Of a stretch of DNA of 64,000 bases, positions 11,640 to 23,935 are shown piece by piece (position 1 is the stretch's first letter; every line of letters begins with the position of its first letter). The notes beneath the pieces were generated by a model. It did not search any database. It was not told the DNA's origin and was given only the letters and a program-made list of their open reading frames with translations. Position numbers and translations under genes: made by a program. This DNA comes from Impatiens glandulifera (Eukaryota > Streptophyta > Magnoliopsida > Ericales > Balsaminaceae): positions 7,928,340 to 7,992,339 of the forward strand of contig NC_061863.1 in NCBI RefSeq assembly GCF_907164915.1, written 5' to 3'.

Positions 11640-12480
11640 CTTCAATCATTTGCTTTCACTGCAAATGTATTTATATAAGGCTGCTTTTGTTGCTTCTGTT
11701 GTGTAATGGAAAATTGGAATGAGTAACAATCTTAAAACGGTTTCTTTGTGCTAAGCTATTTAAGAGCTTGCACCATCGAATATATTTTTTGTCTTTGATG
11801 TTTCAGAAATACGAGTCGCGGTGTTGCGGAAGAGATGATGTTCATTTCGAAAAAAATGAAAAAGATTCATCTTAAGAAATCAACAAATAAAGATAAGTCT
11901 TTATTGCATATAAATATGTTTGATTATTAACACATACGTTCTTATGCTGTTAAAGCTTAGTTTTATAAGCTAATATATTTTGATATGAAAATTTTCTTAA
12001 GAAACATTAATTTGTATATTCATTATACAAATGTTATATAGAAAATAAATTAGAACACAATAATTAATTTGTTCTAGTCTTATTTAAAGATTTGTTTGGT
12101 TATTAAAATTATTAATAATAATGAATGAAAATAAGAAAATAACTAATATTAGCTTTCAATTTTTATAAAATTTATGGTGTTAAAATTAATTATAATTGAA
12201 ACATATGGTTTCAGTTTTAAAATAATTAATTATAATATATACCTTCTTTTTAATTAAACAATATAATTAATAAGAATATGGTAGGATGATTTAATAAATA
12301 AAGAGAGATGATATCTTTATTTATACATTGTTTTATATATTACATTTTATTATGGTAATAAGTTATGGTTTTAAATGTGTATATATTCATTGTTTGACAG
12401 AGTTTAAGTAAAAAAGAAGAGAAAATTAAGTTTCTCTAAAAAGAAGACAAAAGGTCGTAAACAGTAATATAACATTGAAA
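11640..12480. other. AT-rich DNA, no gene seen
   Basis: No coding or structured feature was recognised between the left inverted arm and the tRNA-like sequence at 12489. Confidence 0.5.
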
Positions 12481-12488
12481 GGGTGTAT

Positions 12489-12554
12489 TGGTGCAGTGGT
12501 TCAAAGTTTAGACGCAATGATGCGTGGAGGAAAAGAGGTCATGTGTTCGAATCC
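12489..12554 (+). repeat. tRNA-like sequence with Pol III A and B boxes (SINE head candidate)
   Basis: An A-box-like TGGTGCAGTGGT at 12489-12500 is followed after about 45 bp by a B-box-like GTGTTCGAATCC ending at 12554. The spacing and sequence fit a tRNA-derived internal promoter. No cloverleaf with paired acceptor arms could be folded, so it is more likely a SINE head or tRNA relic than a tRNA gene. It leads straight into a tandem repeat array. Confidence 0.5.
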
Positions 12555-12559
12555 AGCTG

Positions 12560-13065
12560 ATGAGGTGATTTCTTTTGTAGAAATCAGATTCTTTCTTTTG
12601 TAGAAATCAGATTCTCAAATTTGTTAAAATGACAGTGGTCATTGATGACCATTTCAATTTCTTGTGTAGAAATTATGAGTTGAATGGGGGTAGTCAATGA
12701 TTTCTTTATAGAAATCGGACTAGCTAAAATGACTTTAGTCGTCATTGATATTGAAACCATTCAAATTTCTTGTGTAGAAATTATGAGATGAATGAGATAG
12801 TCAATGATTTCTTTGTAGAAATCAGACTTGTTAAAGGTATTGATGTTGAAACTATTTCAATTTCTTGTAGAAATTATGAGATGAATGGATAGTCAATGAT
12901 TTCTTGGTAGAAATCAGACTCCTTAAAATGACTCTATCCATTGATGTTGGAGATGAATGGTGTTGTTAATGATTTCTTTATAAAATTCAGACTTGAGTCT
13001 TGATGTGAAAATCATTATAATTTTCTTGTGTAAAAATTATGAGATTAATAGGTTGATGATGATTT

Positions 13066-13119
<54 letters not shown>

Positions 13120-13275
13120 TATAATATGAATGTTGAAATCATTATAATTTCTTATATATAAATTATGAAATGAATTGGGTATCCTAACGATTTCTTATGT
13201 AGAAATTTAATTTGTCAAAATAATGTTGTCATTAATATTTTGAGACATTTTAATTTCTTGAGATTAAATAAGTTG
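12560..13275 (+). repeat. Tandem ~110-125 bp repeat array with small hairpins
   Basis: About six imperfect units each contain 'caatgatttctttgtagaaatcagact' and 'caatttcttgtgtagaaattatgaga' like phrases. Both phrases are short palindromes, with ATTTCT and AGAAAT arms around a 4-5 base loop, so every unit can form two hairpins. The array is interrupted by a TA microsatellite at about 13066-13115. Weaker relatives continue around 14230-14360. Confidence 0.75.
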
Positions 13276-14897
13276 TTTATTTTAGAACTTATTATAATCA
13301 TGCATTTAAAGAGACACGACTATGGAAATTAGTCTCGGTGAGAATAATCTACTTAGATTTATTTTGAGCACGCATAGTCGTTTCACGTCGATTATTGTTC
13401 AAAAAACATGGCAATGTAAGTGCTTCGATTAAGATATGAAATATATTTGTAGTTATATTTAATTTGATTATGTGCTAATTGATTATTAATATAAATCATG
13501 CATATTAGCTAATAATATGATGGTTCATGTTATTCATAATAAGTATGATTATCTAGAAATTTATATATATATAAATTAAGATTTATTTTCTATCTATTTT
13601 TATTTTAATAGATAATTTTGAAATTTGTCACAAATCATGTGTTCTTTGATTGACAAAGATTTGTTATGAAATGTTAAAGGTCATCTAATTAATTAAGAAA
13701 CGAATAATTGATGACATGGATATTTATTTATATAATTAGTTTTATATTTGATTAAAAATAAATGATCAACATTCTAATTAATTATCATATATTTTTTAAA
13801 CGATATTTTTAATGATAAATGAAGTTGTATATATATTTGTTTAATAATATATATGACATATTATTTATCTGATTACGTTTCTATGTTATTGACTATATAT
13901 ATTATAGTTGTTTTGTCATCGTGGTGACTAAAATAAAAGAAGCAATAATATATAATATCATATATATAGATATATTAATTTTGGTTTAACATAAGATACT
14001 TGATATACATTGTCCAATTGCATCACTAAGACTTACTTAATTTGATAATTTTGAAATCAAATAATTACAAGCAAAGTCTTCTTTAATTTGAGAATAATGT
14101 GGCAAACGTGCCGATATTACGGGATGCAAACGTGCAACCGGAAATAAATGTTTAAGCGACTTCGGTCAAAGGTGCTTGAAACATTATGATTTTTTTGTAG
14201 AAAGCATGTGATATGGTGAATATTTATTTGATTAAATATTCTAATTTCTTTTATAGAAATTAAGTGTTGAAATAAATATTTTAATTGATTAAATATTTTT
14301 AATTTCTTATGTAGAGATTATGTGAAGAATGATTTATAAATGAATAAACATTCTAATCACTTGTATATAAATTATGATTTATTCAATTAAATATTTATAA
14401 TATAGTTATCTTATTCAATGTATGATAAGTATAACAAAAGAAATTTGTAAAAGAATTGTGTGACAATTTCTTAATTAGAAAATCATTGATTTAAATCATA
14501 CAAATGTTTGTGATTTAAAAAAGGATAACAACACGAATGTGGGGGCAAATATTTTTATTGATTATAATACAAAAATAATTGTGTATATTATGATAAATAA
14601 AAAGATAATTCATTGTTAGAGAAATATGTTCTCTATAAAAGATAAAGTTGCGCAACTTTACAAAAAGAAAGAAAATAACAAGAAAATGTCTTGTTTATAT
14701 TTGCTGAGTTGGTGCTCAAATCGATATTTAAAATTTGAGGATTTTGAAATCAAGAAGCGTGTCATATTTTGACATTACTTTCATAAAACTTTTGAAGAAT
14801 CAATGTCTTCAAAAAGATTTTATGAAATAAATGAAAAGAAAAGTTTATAAAGTCTTGATATGACTTATAATAAATTTTATAATAGTGATATGAAAAT
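13276..14897. other. AT-rich DNA, probably decayed retrotransposon interior
   Basis: No intact frame is present. Isolated repeats of the ATTTCTT/AAGAAAT hairpin phrase occur near 14240-14360. Given the Copia reverse transcriptase relic that begins at 14898, part of this stretch may be the element's 5' half, but I cannot show that. Confidence 0.4.
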
Positions 14898-16133
14898 TTG
14901 ATCATACTTTTATTAAAAAGTGGATGTGACAATTATATATATCATGAAGACAATGAAAATTATTTCATTACGTGTCTTTTGTACGATATTTTATCATTGA
15001 AAATTATGATAAAAATGATAAAATCCATTAAGGATATGAATTGCACTAAACGAAATATCATGTTGTTATCAAATGATATGTTGATATTATTAAATGAAAG
15101 AGTTTACGTCTAAAAGTGAATATGTTTACACTTAGAAGTGCAATCTACGTATGGAAATCTTCTAAGAAACTTATGATGGATAGATTAAACGTTATAATCT
15201 ATATTTTTGACTTATGTCGAAAAATAAAATATTTTTATGTTAAATATATAATCGTTTACACGAAGGCAGAATAGTTCAAAGACATTTTGTCTACTAATTA
15301 GCCAAGTAAATAATATTTTCATAAAAAATTATATGATAAGCATGTACGAATGACTATGCTTCTTATTAGAAGATGTTCCAAGGTTAACTAAGAATGTACC
15401 AACATGAATTTCTAATTATTGTGATAGTAATTAGAAATTGGACAAGCTTAGAGTCAGTGACAAGTCTAGACATACACGTCTTAGACATAATGTCATTAGA
15501 CTATACTCTCGAATGGAGTTATCAAATTTGACTATGTAAGTCAAAGATAACATTGTGGATTCACTAATCAGATTATTGAATAGAGAGATAATTTGAAGTC
15601 TTTTGAGACATTAGCCTACTATAAGTTGGTGTGAAGGAAAACCCAACATATGCAGACTGGAGATCCCAAGAACTAGGTTCAACGGGACAACCTAATTGTA
15701 CTGACTTGGAAAGTTATTGTTGAAGATTAATCCTATAACGAAACAATAATATTTTGACGAGGATAAGTATATCGCTTTTAATGATTCTTTGTGAGCAAAG
15801 AGATCACCTATGTGAGGGAGAAGTGGGGCCGCTTCGAAAGAATTGCACGGCTCAATTCTAGACCCTCTCACAGAACCAAGCGCGTGTTCCATGGCCAAAA
15901 TGGACACAACCATGAGAGCTTGACATGTATTAGGGAGAATTCTATGTGAAAGTGTGTAATCGTTTACACAAAAGGCAGAATAGTTCAAGGACATCGAGTC
16001 TACTAATCAGCTAGTAAAGTTATATGCTTTCACAAGGGAAGGTTCAAAGGGTTACACCTACCTATCCTATGTAGAATTCAACTGTTAAACCTTTCACCGG
16101 GTTAATCTTTCAATTTCCATTAATGTGGAGGAT
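14898..16133 (+). pseudogene. Copia pol remnant (reverse transcriptase and RNase H pieces)
   Basis: The frame at 14898-15113 includes DNYIYHEDNENYFITCLLYD and MIKMIKSIKDM, a corrupted form of the Copia RT block that normally contains Y-V-D-D and then M-I-K-S-T-K. Around 15450-15590 there is KSRHIRLRHNVIR followed by a VKDNIVDSL stretch, the end of Copia RNase H. A ~58 bp phrase of the 3' untranslated part occurs twice (15250-15308 and 15957-16014, 'atcgtttacac...ggcagaatagttcaa'). A purine tract at 16123-16133 then meets the LTR. The relic is not functional. Confidence 0.7.
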
Positions 16134-16914
16134 TGTTGGAATTAAGCTAATTCCATTAATGAATGGAAATAAGATTGTAAATAAATAAAATCAAATAAAA
16201 TTCACACAAATTCAAACGTGAATTAACGGTGAATTTAATCCAAATTATAATTAAATATTAATTGTTTAATTAATATTTAATGCCTAATTAGAAAATTAAA
16301 TCATAATGTTAGGATAAACATTTAGTTTTAATTGGCCTATTGGCTAACGTATGGACTCTTCAATTAGCTAGCATTAGCATTGAATTCTAGCATTGCATTT
16401 CTGCAAATCAACGTATAGGCTGATGTTAATTAATTAACAAATGAATGAGCAATATTTATTGCTAATAAACGTTTGGATGGTTTTATTTACAGGTTTAATT
16501 CTCAGCAATATATACCTATTCATTATTCATTTTACAGATACTTCATCCTTCATCTTTCTCACTCTAGAATTCCAAAAAGCCTTCTTCTTGTCTTGTGAGT
16601 GTTTCTTCGAGTTCTTCGCTCGATATTTTCCGTTGAAACCCGGTGATAGTCCAGGTACTTTGTCAAGCTCGTTGTGTAGTGATTCCGGTGCTGAATCACT
16701 ACTAGATTCGTTGTACCCTGGGAGACAGCCATCTGTGACAAGCTCTAGCACACGGGGAGATGGTGGAACTGCTTTAAGGGAAATGTGTCTAACACATGCC
16801 TCGAATCAACATTTTATCTGGTGATTTCGTTCTTTGTAACATTGTATTTATTTAATTTGTTTGTAACATCGTTTATATATATTTCTGTTATTTTTCAAGA
16901 CAAGATTTCTAACA
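16134..16914 (+). repeat. 3' LTR of the decayed Copia element (781 bp)
   Basis: It starts TGTTGGAATTAAGC directly after the purine tract 'atgtggaggat' and ends TTTCTAACA, giving TG...CA ends with TGTT/AACA complementarity. The matching 5' LTR was not found in the window. Frames inside it (for example 16441-16824) are LTR sequence, not genes. Confidence 0.65.
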
Positions 16915-17339
16915 GTCATCACCATTCTTTATAAAATCAAGTTCTTCTTTAATGTTTCTTTTTTCTTCTTTGACCAATACCCCCTTCTCCACTATCTCTA
17001 GCTTTTTTGCACCTTAACATTCAAGCCAACTCTTGCACATTTACCCAAAACATACACACTCACATATTGTCTTATGTTTCTGAGAAGATAAGATTTGATT
17101 TTAACGTAACTTATTTCAGATTTGTATATAAAATAATCGTTTAAGCAGCATACCAAATGAGGATAAAGAACCACCCAACAAAATTACAAAACTATATGCA
17201 AAAACATTCACACTATACAAATCATACACACTTGTACATAAATGAGATTGTAATGTTCGATTTGAAAAGGAAATTAAGCAAAAAATGATTATTTGAAGAG
17301 TATGACATTAGAAATTAAGCAAAAAAATGTTTTACACAA
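16915..17339. other. Intergenic DNA, nothing recognised
   Basis: This is AT-rich sequence between the Copia LTR and the right inverted arm. It has no coding similarity and no clear repeat. Confidence 0.5.
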
Positions 17340-17349
17340 ATCTAAGTAC

Positions 17350-17470
17350 AACTCGGTGCCGCTTCGCGTAACGCGATGTGCCTTCGCGTGTCGACCGTGC
17401 CGCTTCCCGTAACGCAATGGGCCTTCGCGAAACGTGAAGCCCATCGCGAAACGTGAAGTCGCGATAATCA
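17350..17470 (-). repeat. CpG-rich short repeat array (right arm)
   Basis: This is the reverse-oriented counterpart of 11476-11625, with words such as cgcttcgcgtaacgcgat and ccttcgcgaaacgtgaag. Similar words recur at 17803-17840. The CpG density stands out against the surrounding AT-rich DNA. Confidence 0.75.
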
Positions 17471-17945
17471 AATAAATCTTCCCTGAAATGGAACCGAATC
17501 AGAGCAATATCAACTTCATCATCGACAAAATGAACAACCACGATGAACAATAAGATGAATAATAAGAAGAACTCATGGTTTAGGTTTGAAGATGAATATA
17601 ATGAAAATAAAACATAAATCGATCCAATCACCTGATATTAGAACGTGTTTTCGTCGTCGATCTGTATAATGTGTTCGTTTAGGTTTAGGATTTCGTCGTG
17701 GTTCTGCCGCCGTCATGCCGTCGAGAGAAGAGAGAGAAGAGAGGGAAGAGAGAAAGAAAATGACGAAATGAAAAAATTTAAGTGTTTATATAAAAAAATT
17801 CTTTCGCGAAACGCGAAGTCCCTTCGCATTACACGAAGAGGGTAATTTCGTCCAAAAAATAAAAGTGACCACGAGAGCAAATAAAATTATTATTTGTCAC
17901 CAGGTCAAATAACCCTATCTTTAGGATCATTTCGTCAAATTTCCC

Positions 17946-18740
17946 TTTGTAATATATTGTTTTAAACGTCTTTAAAATAAAATAAAATAAAAAACAAATG
18001 CCAAATGACATATTATTTTAAAAGAAAAATACCACATCAATTCAAAAGAAAGTCACACATAGTTACAAGGTTAAAAGTTTGATAATTGGAGCTCATCTCA
18101 TTTTAATCAAAATTCAAGTCCTTGTAAAATTGTCCAAAATTCGAATGGTAATTGGGAATGGTAATTGGGCCAAGTTAAACACTCTAACCAAATTTTTATT
18201 TGTTTAAAATTTTATTTATTTATTAAATATTTAAATTTTATGTATTTAAATATTTATTTAAGTGAGGTTAGAGTTAAGTTGGATTTGTGTTGGTTAGGAA
18301 ATTGAGAAATAATTTATGCATATACATTTGGTTACGTTTAATATTGACAATTAACTATATAAGATATAGATACCTTTAAAAATATTATTTTAATTAAATA
18401 TATATTTTTATTTTTTAAATTAAATTTAAACATTTATTTGTTAATAATATACCTATAAGGCTATAACAACATGATAATTTATAATAAAAAATCTAAGTAA
18501 CTTAATTAAATAACTAGTTTATTTAGTTTTTCATATTGATATGTATGTTTTTTTATAAAATATTATTATTATCATTAAGATTAAAATTCACATATTTTCA
18601 AAAACAAATATTGTGTTAAAAACAATTTTGTTTCAATATATTATATAAAATTTAATTTTAAAAATATTTAATTATTTATAAATAAAATAATAAATTTTAA
18701 ATTGAGTATATTAATTTTTAAAAGTAAAGAGAGATTGGTG
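17946..18740. other. AT-rich intergenic DNA
   Basis: Apart from the stretch at 17985-18160, which is related in inverted orientation to 9998-10175, nothing was recognised. Confidence 0.5.
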
Positions 18741-18749
18741 TTTTCAAAC

Positions 18750-19548
18750 AAAAATTCAATTTGGAGCATCTCCTAACGTACTGTTCATAAACTCAAAAAA
18801 AAAATTAATTCAATACCTAAACTTAATTTAAATATATTTTATATATTAATCTTATATATATAATTTATTTATTTAGTTTAATTATATAATTTAATTTTTT
18901 TATATAATATTTTTTATATAACATAAATTTATAATAATATTTAAAATTGATAATAATGTTAAAAAAATATTATAATAATATTTAGAAAAAATTATAATAA
19001 TGTAAAAAAAAATATTTTTTAGTTTGTGTATTTTAATTTTTGAATTTTTAATAATATTTTATAAATAATTTATAATTAAATTTAAAATATTATAATGATA
19101 TTAAAATATTTTGATTTAATTTATAACATTATAAAATATATAGGGTGATATTAAAAAGTTATAAAATTCAGATAATTATGAATATTATAAAAATATTTTT
19201 ATGAGTTTAAGAATGAGTTTTTCGGTTGAAAAAAAATTACTATTTGAAGTGACATTTACATCAAAAATAAATTTGAAAATAAATTAGACTATCTCCAACA
19301 GAATATTAAACTCATAAGCTCCTTTTTCACTCCAACCGAATCGAAACTCTTACTCAAAATGAGTATCTCCTCTTTCTCTCTCCAAACCCAATGGATTCAG
19401 AAAGGTAAATACTTTTTTAAAAATTTAAAATAGCCTAAAGTTTATAAATATTTTAATTTAAATACTTAATTTTTATATAATTTTTTTTAAATATTTAATT
19501 TAATTTTTTAACTTTTAATTTAAGTAAATTTTATATTTAATTTTTTTT

Positions 19549-19590
<42 letters not shown>

Positions 19591-20052
19591 ATCATATATA
19601 TTTGTATTAATATTTTTTAAAATATCATAAATTTATAATAATGAATAATATTAATAAAAATAACTAAAAAATAACAAAAACAATTAGAAAGAATAAAAAA
19701 AAATATATATTATATTTATAATAATGAACAATATAATTAATTTGTATAAATAATATTTTATTTAGTTTGTGTATTGTAATTTTTGAATTTTTAATGAATT
19801 TTTATAATAAATTTAAAATCAAATTTAAAATAATGAAATGATATTAAAATATTATGGTATAATTTATAATATTATTAAATATACGGGGTGATATTAAAAG
19901 GTTATAAAAATTGATGTAAGGAATAATATTATAAGAATATTTTTTTGGGGTTGAGAATGAGTTTTTCGGTTGGAGAATAATTACTGTTTGATGTGACATT
20001 TACACCAAAATGAGTTTAAAAATGAGTTTTTTCGGTTGGAGATAGTCTTTGA
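18750..20052. mobile_element. Two adjacent related MITE-like elements
   Basis: The right-hand copy (about 19288-20049) has ends ACTATCTCCAAC and GTTGGAGATAGT, which are perfect inverted repeats, and sub-terminal 'aaaaactcat' type sequences. The left-hand copy (about 18765-19265) shares its interior, with 'gggtgatattaaaa', 'gaatgagtttttcggttg' and 'gtgacatttaca' in the same order, but has decayed ends. Neither copy has a coding frame. This fits a small non-autonomous DNA transposon family, but I could not assign a superfamily because no clear TSD was seen. Confidence 0.6.
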
Positions 20053-21678
20053 CTGGATTGAATTTATTTATTTTGATAAATTCGAAAATAATATAATTTT
20101 TTATTAAAAAGATTTAAAAATATTAATATATAATTATAAATAATAATTAATAATTTAAAATATATAATATTTTAAATTTATTGATTAATTGAATGATATA
20201 ATGAATAAATGAGACTAAAACAATTTTATTTTTATTTGGTTATTAAAATAATTCAAACTAAACGTACTACTTAATTCATTAATCAAAAAATTAAAATATT
20301 TTTATTTTTTCATTATATATTAATACTCTTTAAATATTTTTATCCAAAAATATTAACACAATCTCAAAATCACCCCAAATCATTATTTTTCAAATAACTG
20401 AGATTTTTTAAAAATTCTGTCCGAATAAAGCCTTTTCACAACTCCGAGCCCTAATCTTTTTTTTAATTTCACCATCTTTAAATTGGTCATTGATCTTTCT
20501 TCCGTGGACCCAACTAATACGCTAACTAAACAACTTTATAAACTTATATTGGTTTAATTTCAGATTATGTTCAAATTGGTTTTTGAAGGTTTTTTTTTTA
20601 TTTATTTGGTAAGATTGTTCGATTTGTAGGTTTGTTTCATATTTTTTGGTTTAATGTTTTTTAAATGATTTTTTTTATTTAAAATTAATTATCATTTCAT
20701 TCATATAATCATTTTTTCCTCTAATAAAAAATATTATATTATATTTAATTATTTAAAATGAATTTATTATTCAAGAGAAATAAATAAAGGGTATTTTGAT
20801 CTTGATTCAACAAAAAAAACTAAAAATTTTAAAATTTTATTTAGAAAAAATTTTAAAAACACCCAATCAAACAAGAAATATGATTATCTGAATTTTAGTT
20901 ATTTTTTACAATTTATTTGATAGGGTTAGTTGAGTGTTTTTATAATGACTGAATATTTTTTTATCTCTCAAATTTGTTTATTTTATTTCTAGTCAAATAA
21001 TATTTTACAAAAATATTTTTTTAAATAACTTACCTATTCAAACATTTAAAAAATGAGAATAGTAATAATATTTGCCTTCTCCCTTTATGAAATAATATAT
21101 ATGTTATTTTTAATCCAATCCATATAAAAAAATCTTATAAAATATAAACCCACCAAATTATTATATAGAAAATTGAGCAACAAAAATTTTAAAAATTCAT
21201 TCGTGTTGACACAAAATTTTAATTTTGAAAAAAAAGTGTAGAAAACAATAGTTCCTCAAATAGTAAAACTTGTCTGGATTATTTATTAGTGCAATTGTTG
21301 ATATTGTACTTTAACGACTGATTTAACCATCATTTTTTTAACGCTAAAATCCGTTATTCATTTTGAGATCAGATTAATCTCCGAAATTAAATAAATATTC
21401 TACAAACACATTTAATCAATTAATCAGAGAATTTAAATAATAATTAATTATATAAATATCACTTATTGTATTTCAAGTTAACTAATATAAATATTAAATC
21501 ATAGTTTTTACGTGTTCACATTATAACAAAATGCATCAACCTTATTCATAATTAATCAATTTATAAACTTTAATACAGACTATTAATTTGACCACCTTTA
21601 ATATATAAACTCTTCTTTGTTCAATTAATAAGAATTTGACTAACCATAAATTTATAAAATTGAAAATTTCTCATTGTT
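20053..21678. other. AT-rich intergenic DNA, no gene seen
   Basis: No frame with recognisable similarity is present. It ends where similarity to block B begins. Confidence 0.5.
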
Positions 21679-22897
21679 CTTTTAAAATATCAAAATCTTA
21701 CAAAATAAAAAAAAATCAATTAAATATTTACTCAATCCTTATGCATTTTTTTAAAATCTGTTTTAATAAATAGGTAATATACAACATATACTTTATTAAT
21801 ATATATAAACAATTAATCTTACAAAATTTCTTTATTTTTTTCTATTTAAAGTTAGTTGAACTGAAACAATATACCCATATTTATAAAGATTACAAACTTT
21901 TAAACATGTCTGAAAGTTCAAAATTTTAAAAAAAAAACATAGATTTACTCAATTCTTATACATATTATAAAAAACTGTTTTTATTGATAAATGATTTAGG
22001 TAATATAGATAGATGTATGAAATTAAAAAGAGTCAAATTAATTGAAAATCCAAATACTTTTGAAGTAATTATACTTATATTTGATGAGTGAACATATACT
22101 ATATTTAAAAAAATATTATAACCTATATATTATTGAAAACAATATTTAAACTTAAATTTATAACTTTACCTTTACTTACAAAAATTATTAAAAGTTTTTA
22201 TAGACATACTTAGTATTAAAAATAGGTAGATATAGTCTACTAAATTACATTTATTCATGGATTAACTTTTTCTTTTTTTTTTCGTTCTTTCTTATATTTC
22301 ATTTATTTTTCTTATTAAAATTTATTTTTAATATATTTTTATTTTTATTTTTAATAGAATCAAAATCTTATCATTCACACTATAAATGTTTAATTATTTA
22401 TAAATTATTTAAATTTAAATTTAAATCAAATTAAATTTTAAATTTATTTTATTTAATATTATAAAATATTTTAATAAATTATAAATAACTAATTCATTAT
22501 ATTCAAATAATAGCTCATCATAATTTAAATAAAATTAAAAAAATTGATAAATTAATTATTAAGTTTAAATTTATTCTATTATCTTATTTTATTAATTTTT
22601 ATTAAATTTCTTATAAACTCTTTTCTTATTATTTAATTTTTAGTTATATAAAAATTTAAAATAATGTATGAAAATTCTTATTAATATATATACACATAAT
22701 TTATATAATTCTAAAATATATTTATCAATATAAATTAGAAAATAATCATTAGTAAAAAAATATTATATTAATATATATTAAATTTTATAATTTTAAAAAT
22801 ATGAATTATTTATAAAAAAAATAATTAATTTCAAATATATATAAATATATAAAAACTTATCATGTTTAGTTTTTGTATATGGTTGAGTCAATTTCTA

Positions 22898-23019
<122 letters not shown>

Positions 23020-23935
23020 CAAAACATGATTCAAACGATGTGTTAACTAATTTTTTAAAATATTTTATAATACTGAATAAAATAATATATGAAATACTTG
23101 TTTAAATTTAAATAATTTTGAACCAGAAAATTTGTTTGCGTTAAACAATACAAAATTAATATAATTTATTTTAAAAATATAATTGAATATAAATATAAAA
23201 TATGACTGAATATGAAATTAGAGGAAAAAATAAATATTAATGTATATATAATATGGTAATAACTATTCTTATCATTAATAAATGAAAAATTAAATGAGTC
23301 AATTTTTAATATTAAATACATTTGTAAAAAATTTCCATAATTCATGTATTTAAATGAGGTGATAATACAAGTAAATTTGTCTAAATATTTTTTTTCTATA
23401 TTATGTTCTAAATGTACTATATCATTTATTAACATTTTTATAAAAAAATCTTTTATCTACTTTTTCACATAAAAAAATCATTTTATTCACTTAAAAATTT
23501 CATACCATATACAATTATATCACCTTCATTTTTCTTGTTTTAATCTACTTTTTATCTCAAAATTTTTATTTAATCCAGTCATTTTTTTTATAAGATACAA
23601 ACATCGATCATAACCATTATTTTTTATCTCTATCATTTAATTTACTCTTATTTTTATACCAAATACAAACATATCACCTTCATTTTTCTTCTTTTTTTAA
23701 CTACTCTTCACTTAAAAAAAATCATTTAATTTACTCATATTTTTTCATAAGATATAAACATCATCACTTTTATTTTTTTAACTACAATTTACCTAAATAA
23801 ATTTCATTTAATTCACTTATATATTTAATAAATACAAATGGTTAGAATATGAGAAGAGATAAATTTGTATTGTTCGCTAGTTTTATTTTATACAACACAC
23901 ACGGACATTCCCGTAATTGGATGGATCTTGAGAGT

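Larger units (their letters stand above)
11027..17945. mobile_element. Possible large Mutator-like element or inverted composite with ~600 bp inverted ends
   Basis: The left end starts GGGAAATTTGACGAAATGACC at 11027, and the right end is its near complement, finishing at 17945. Similarity continues inward for about 600 bp on each side. Both arms pass through a Y-rich tract ('ctctctcttctctc'), a G/C-rich 'gacggcggcgg' patch and CpG-rich 'cgcgaagc' repeats, ending near 11635 and 17340. The flanking 9-mers are tgggtaata and tttgtaata, which agree at 7 of 9 places and could be a decayed TSD. No transposase was found between the arms. An alternative is two independent, oppositely placed copies of a repeat. 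The unrelated similarity outside the arms (about 10000-10175 against 17985-18160) keeps that possible. Confidence 0.5.

Noticed and set aside
12489..12554. Functional tRNA gene
   Set aside because: A and B boxes are present, but no acceptor stem or full cloverleaf could be drawn.
16441..16824. 127-codon frame
   Set aside because: It lies entirely inside the Copia LTR (16134-16914).
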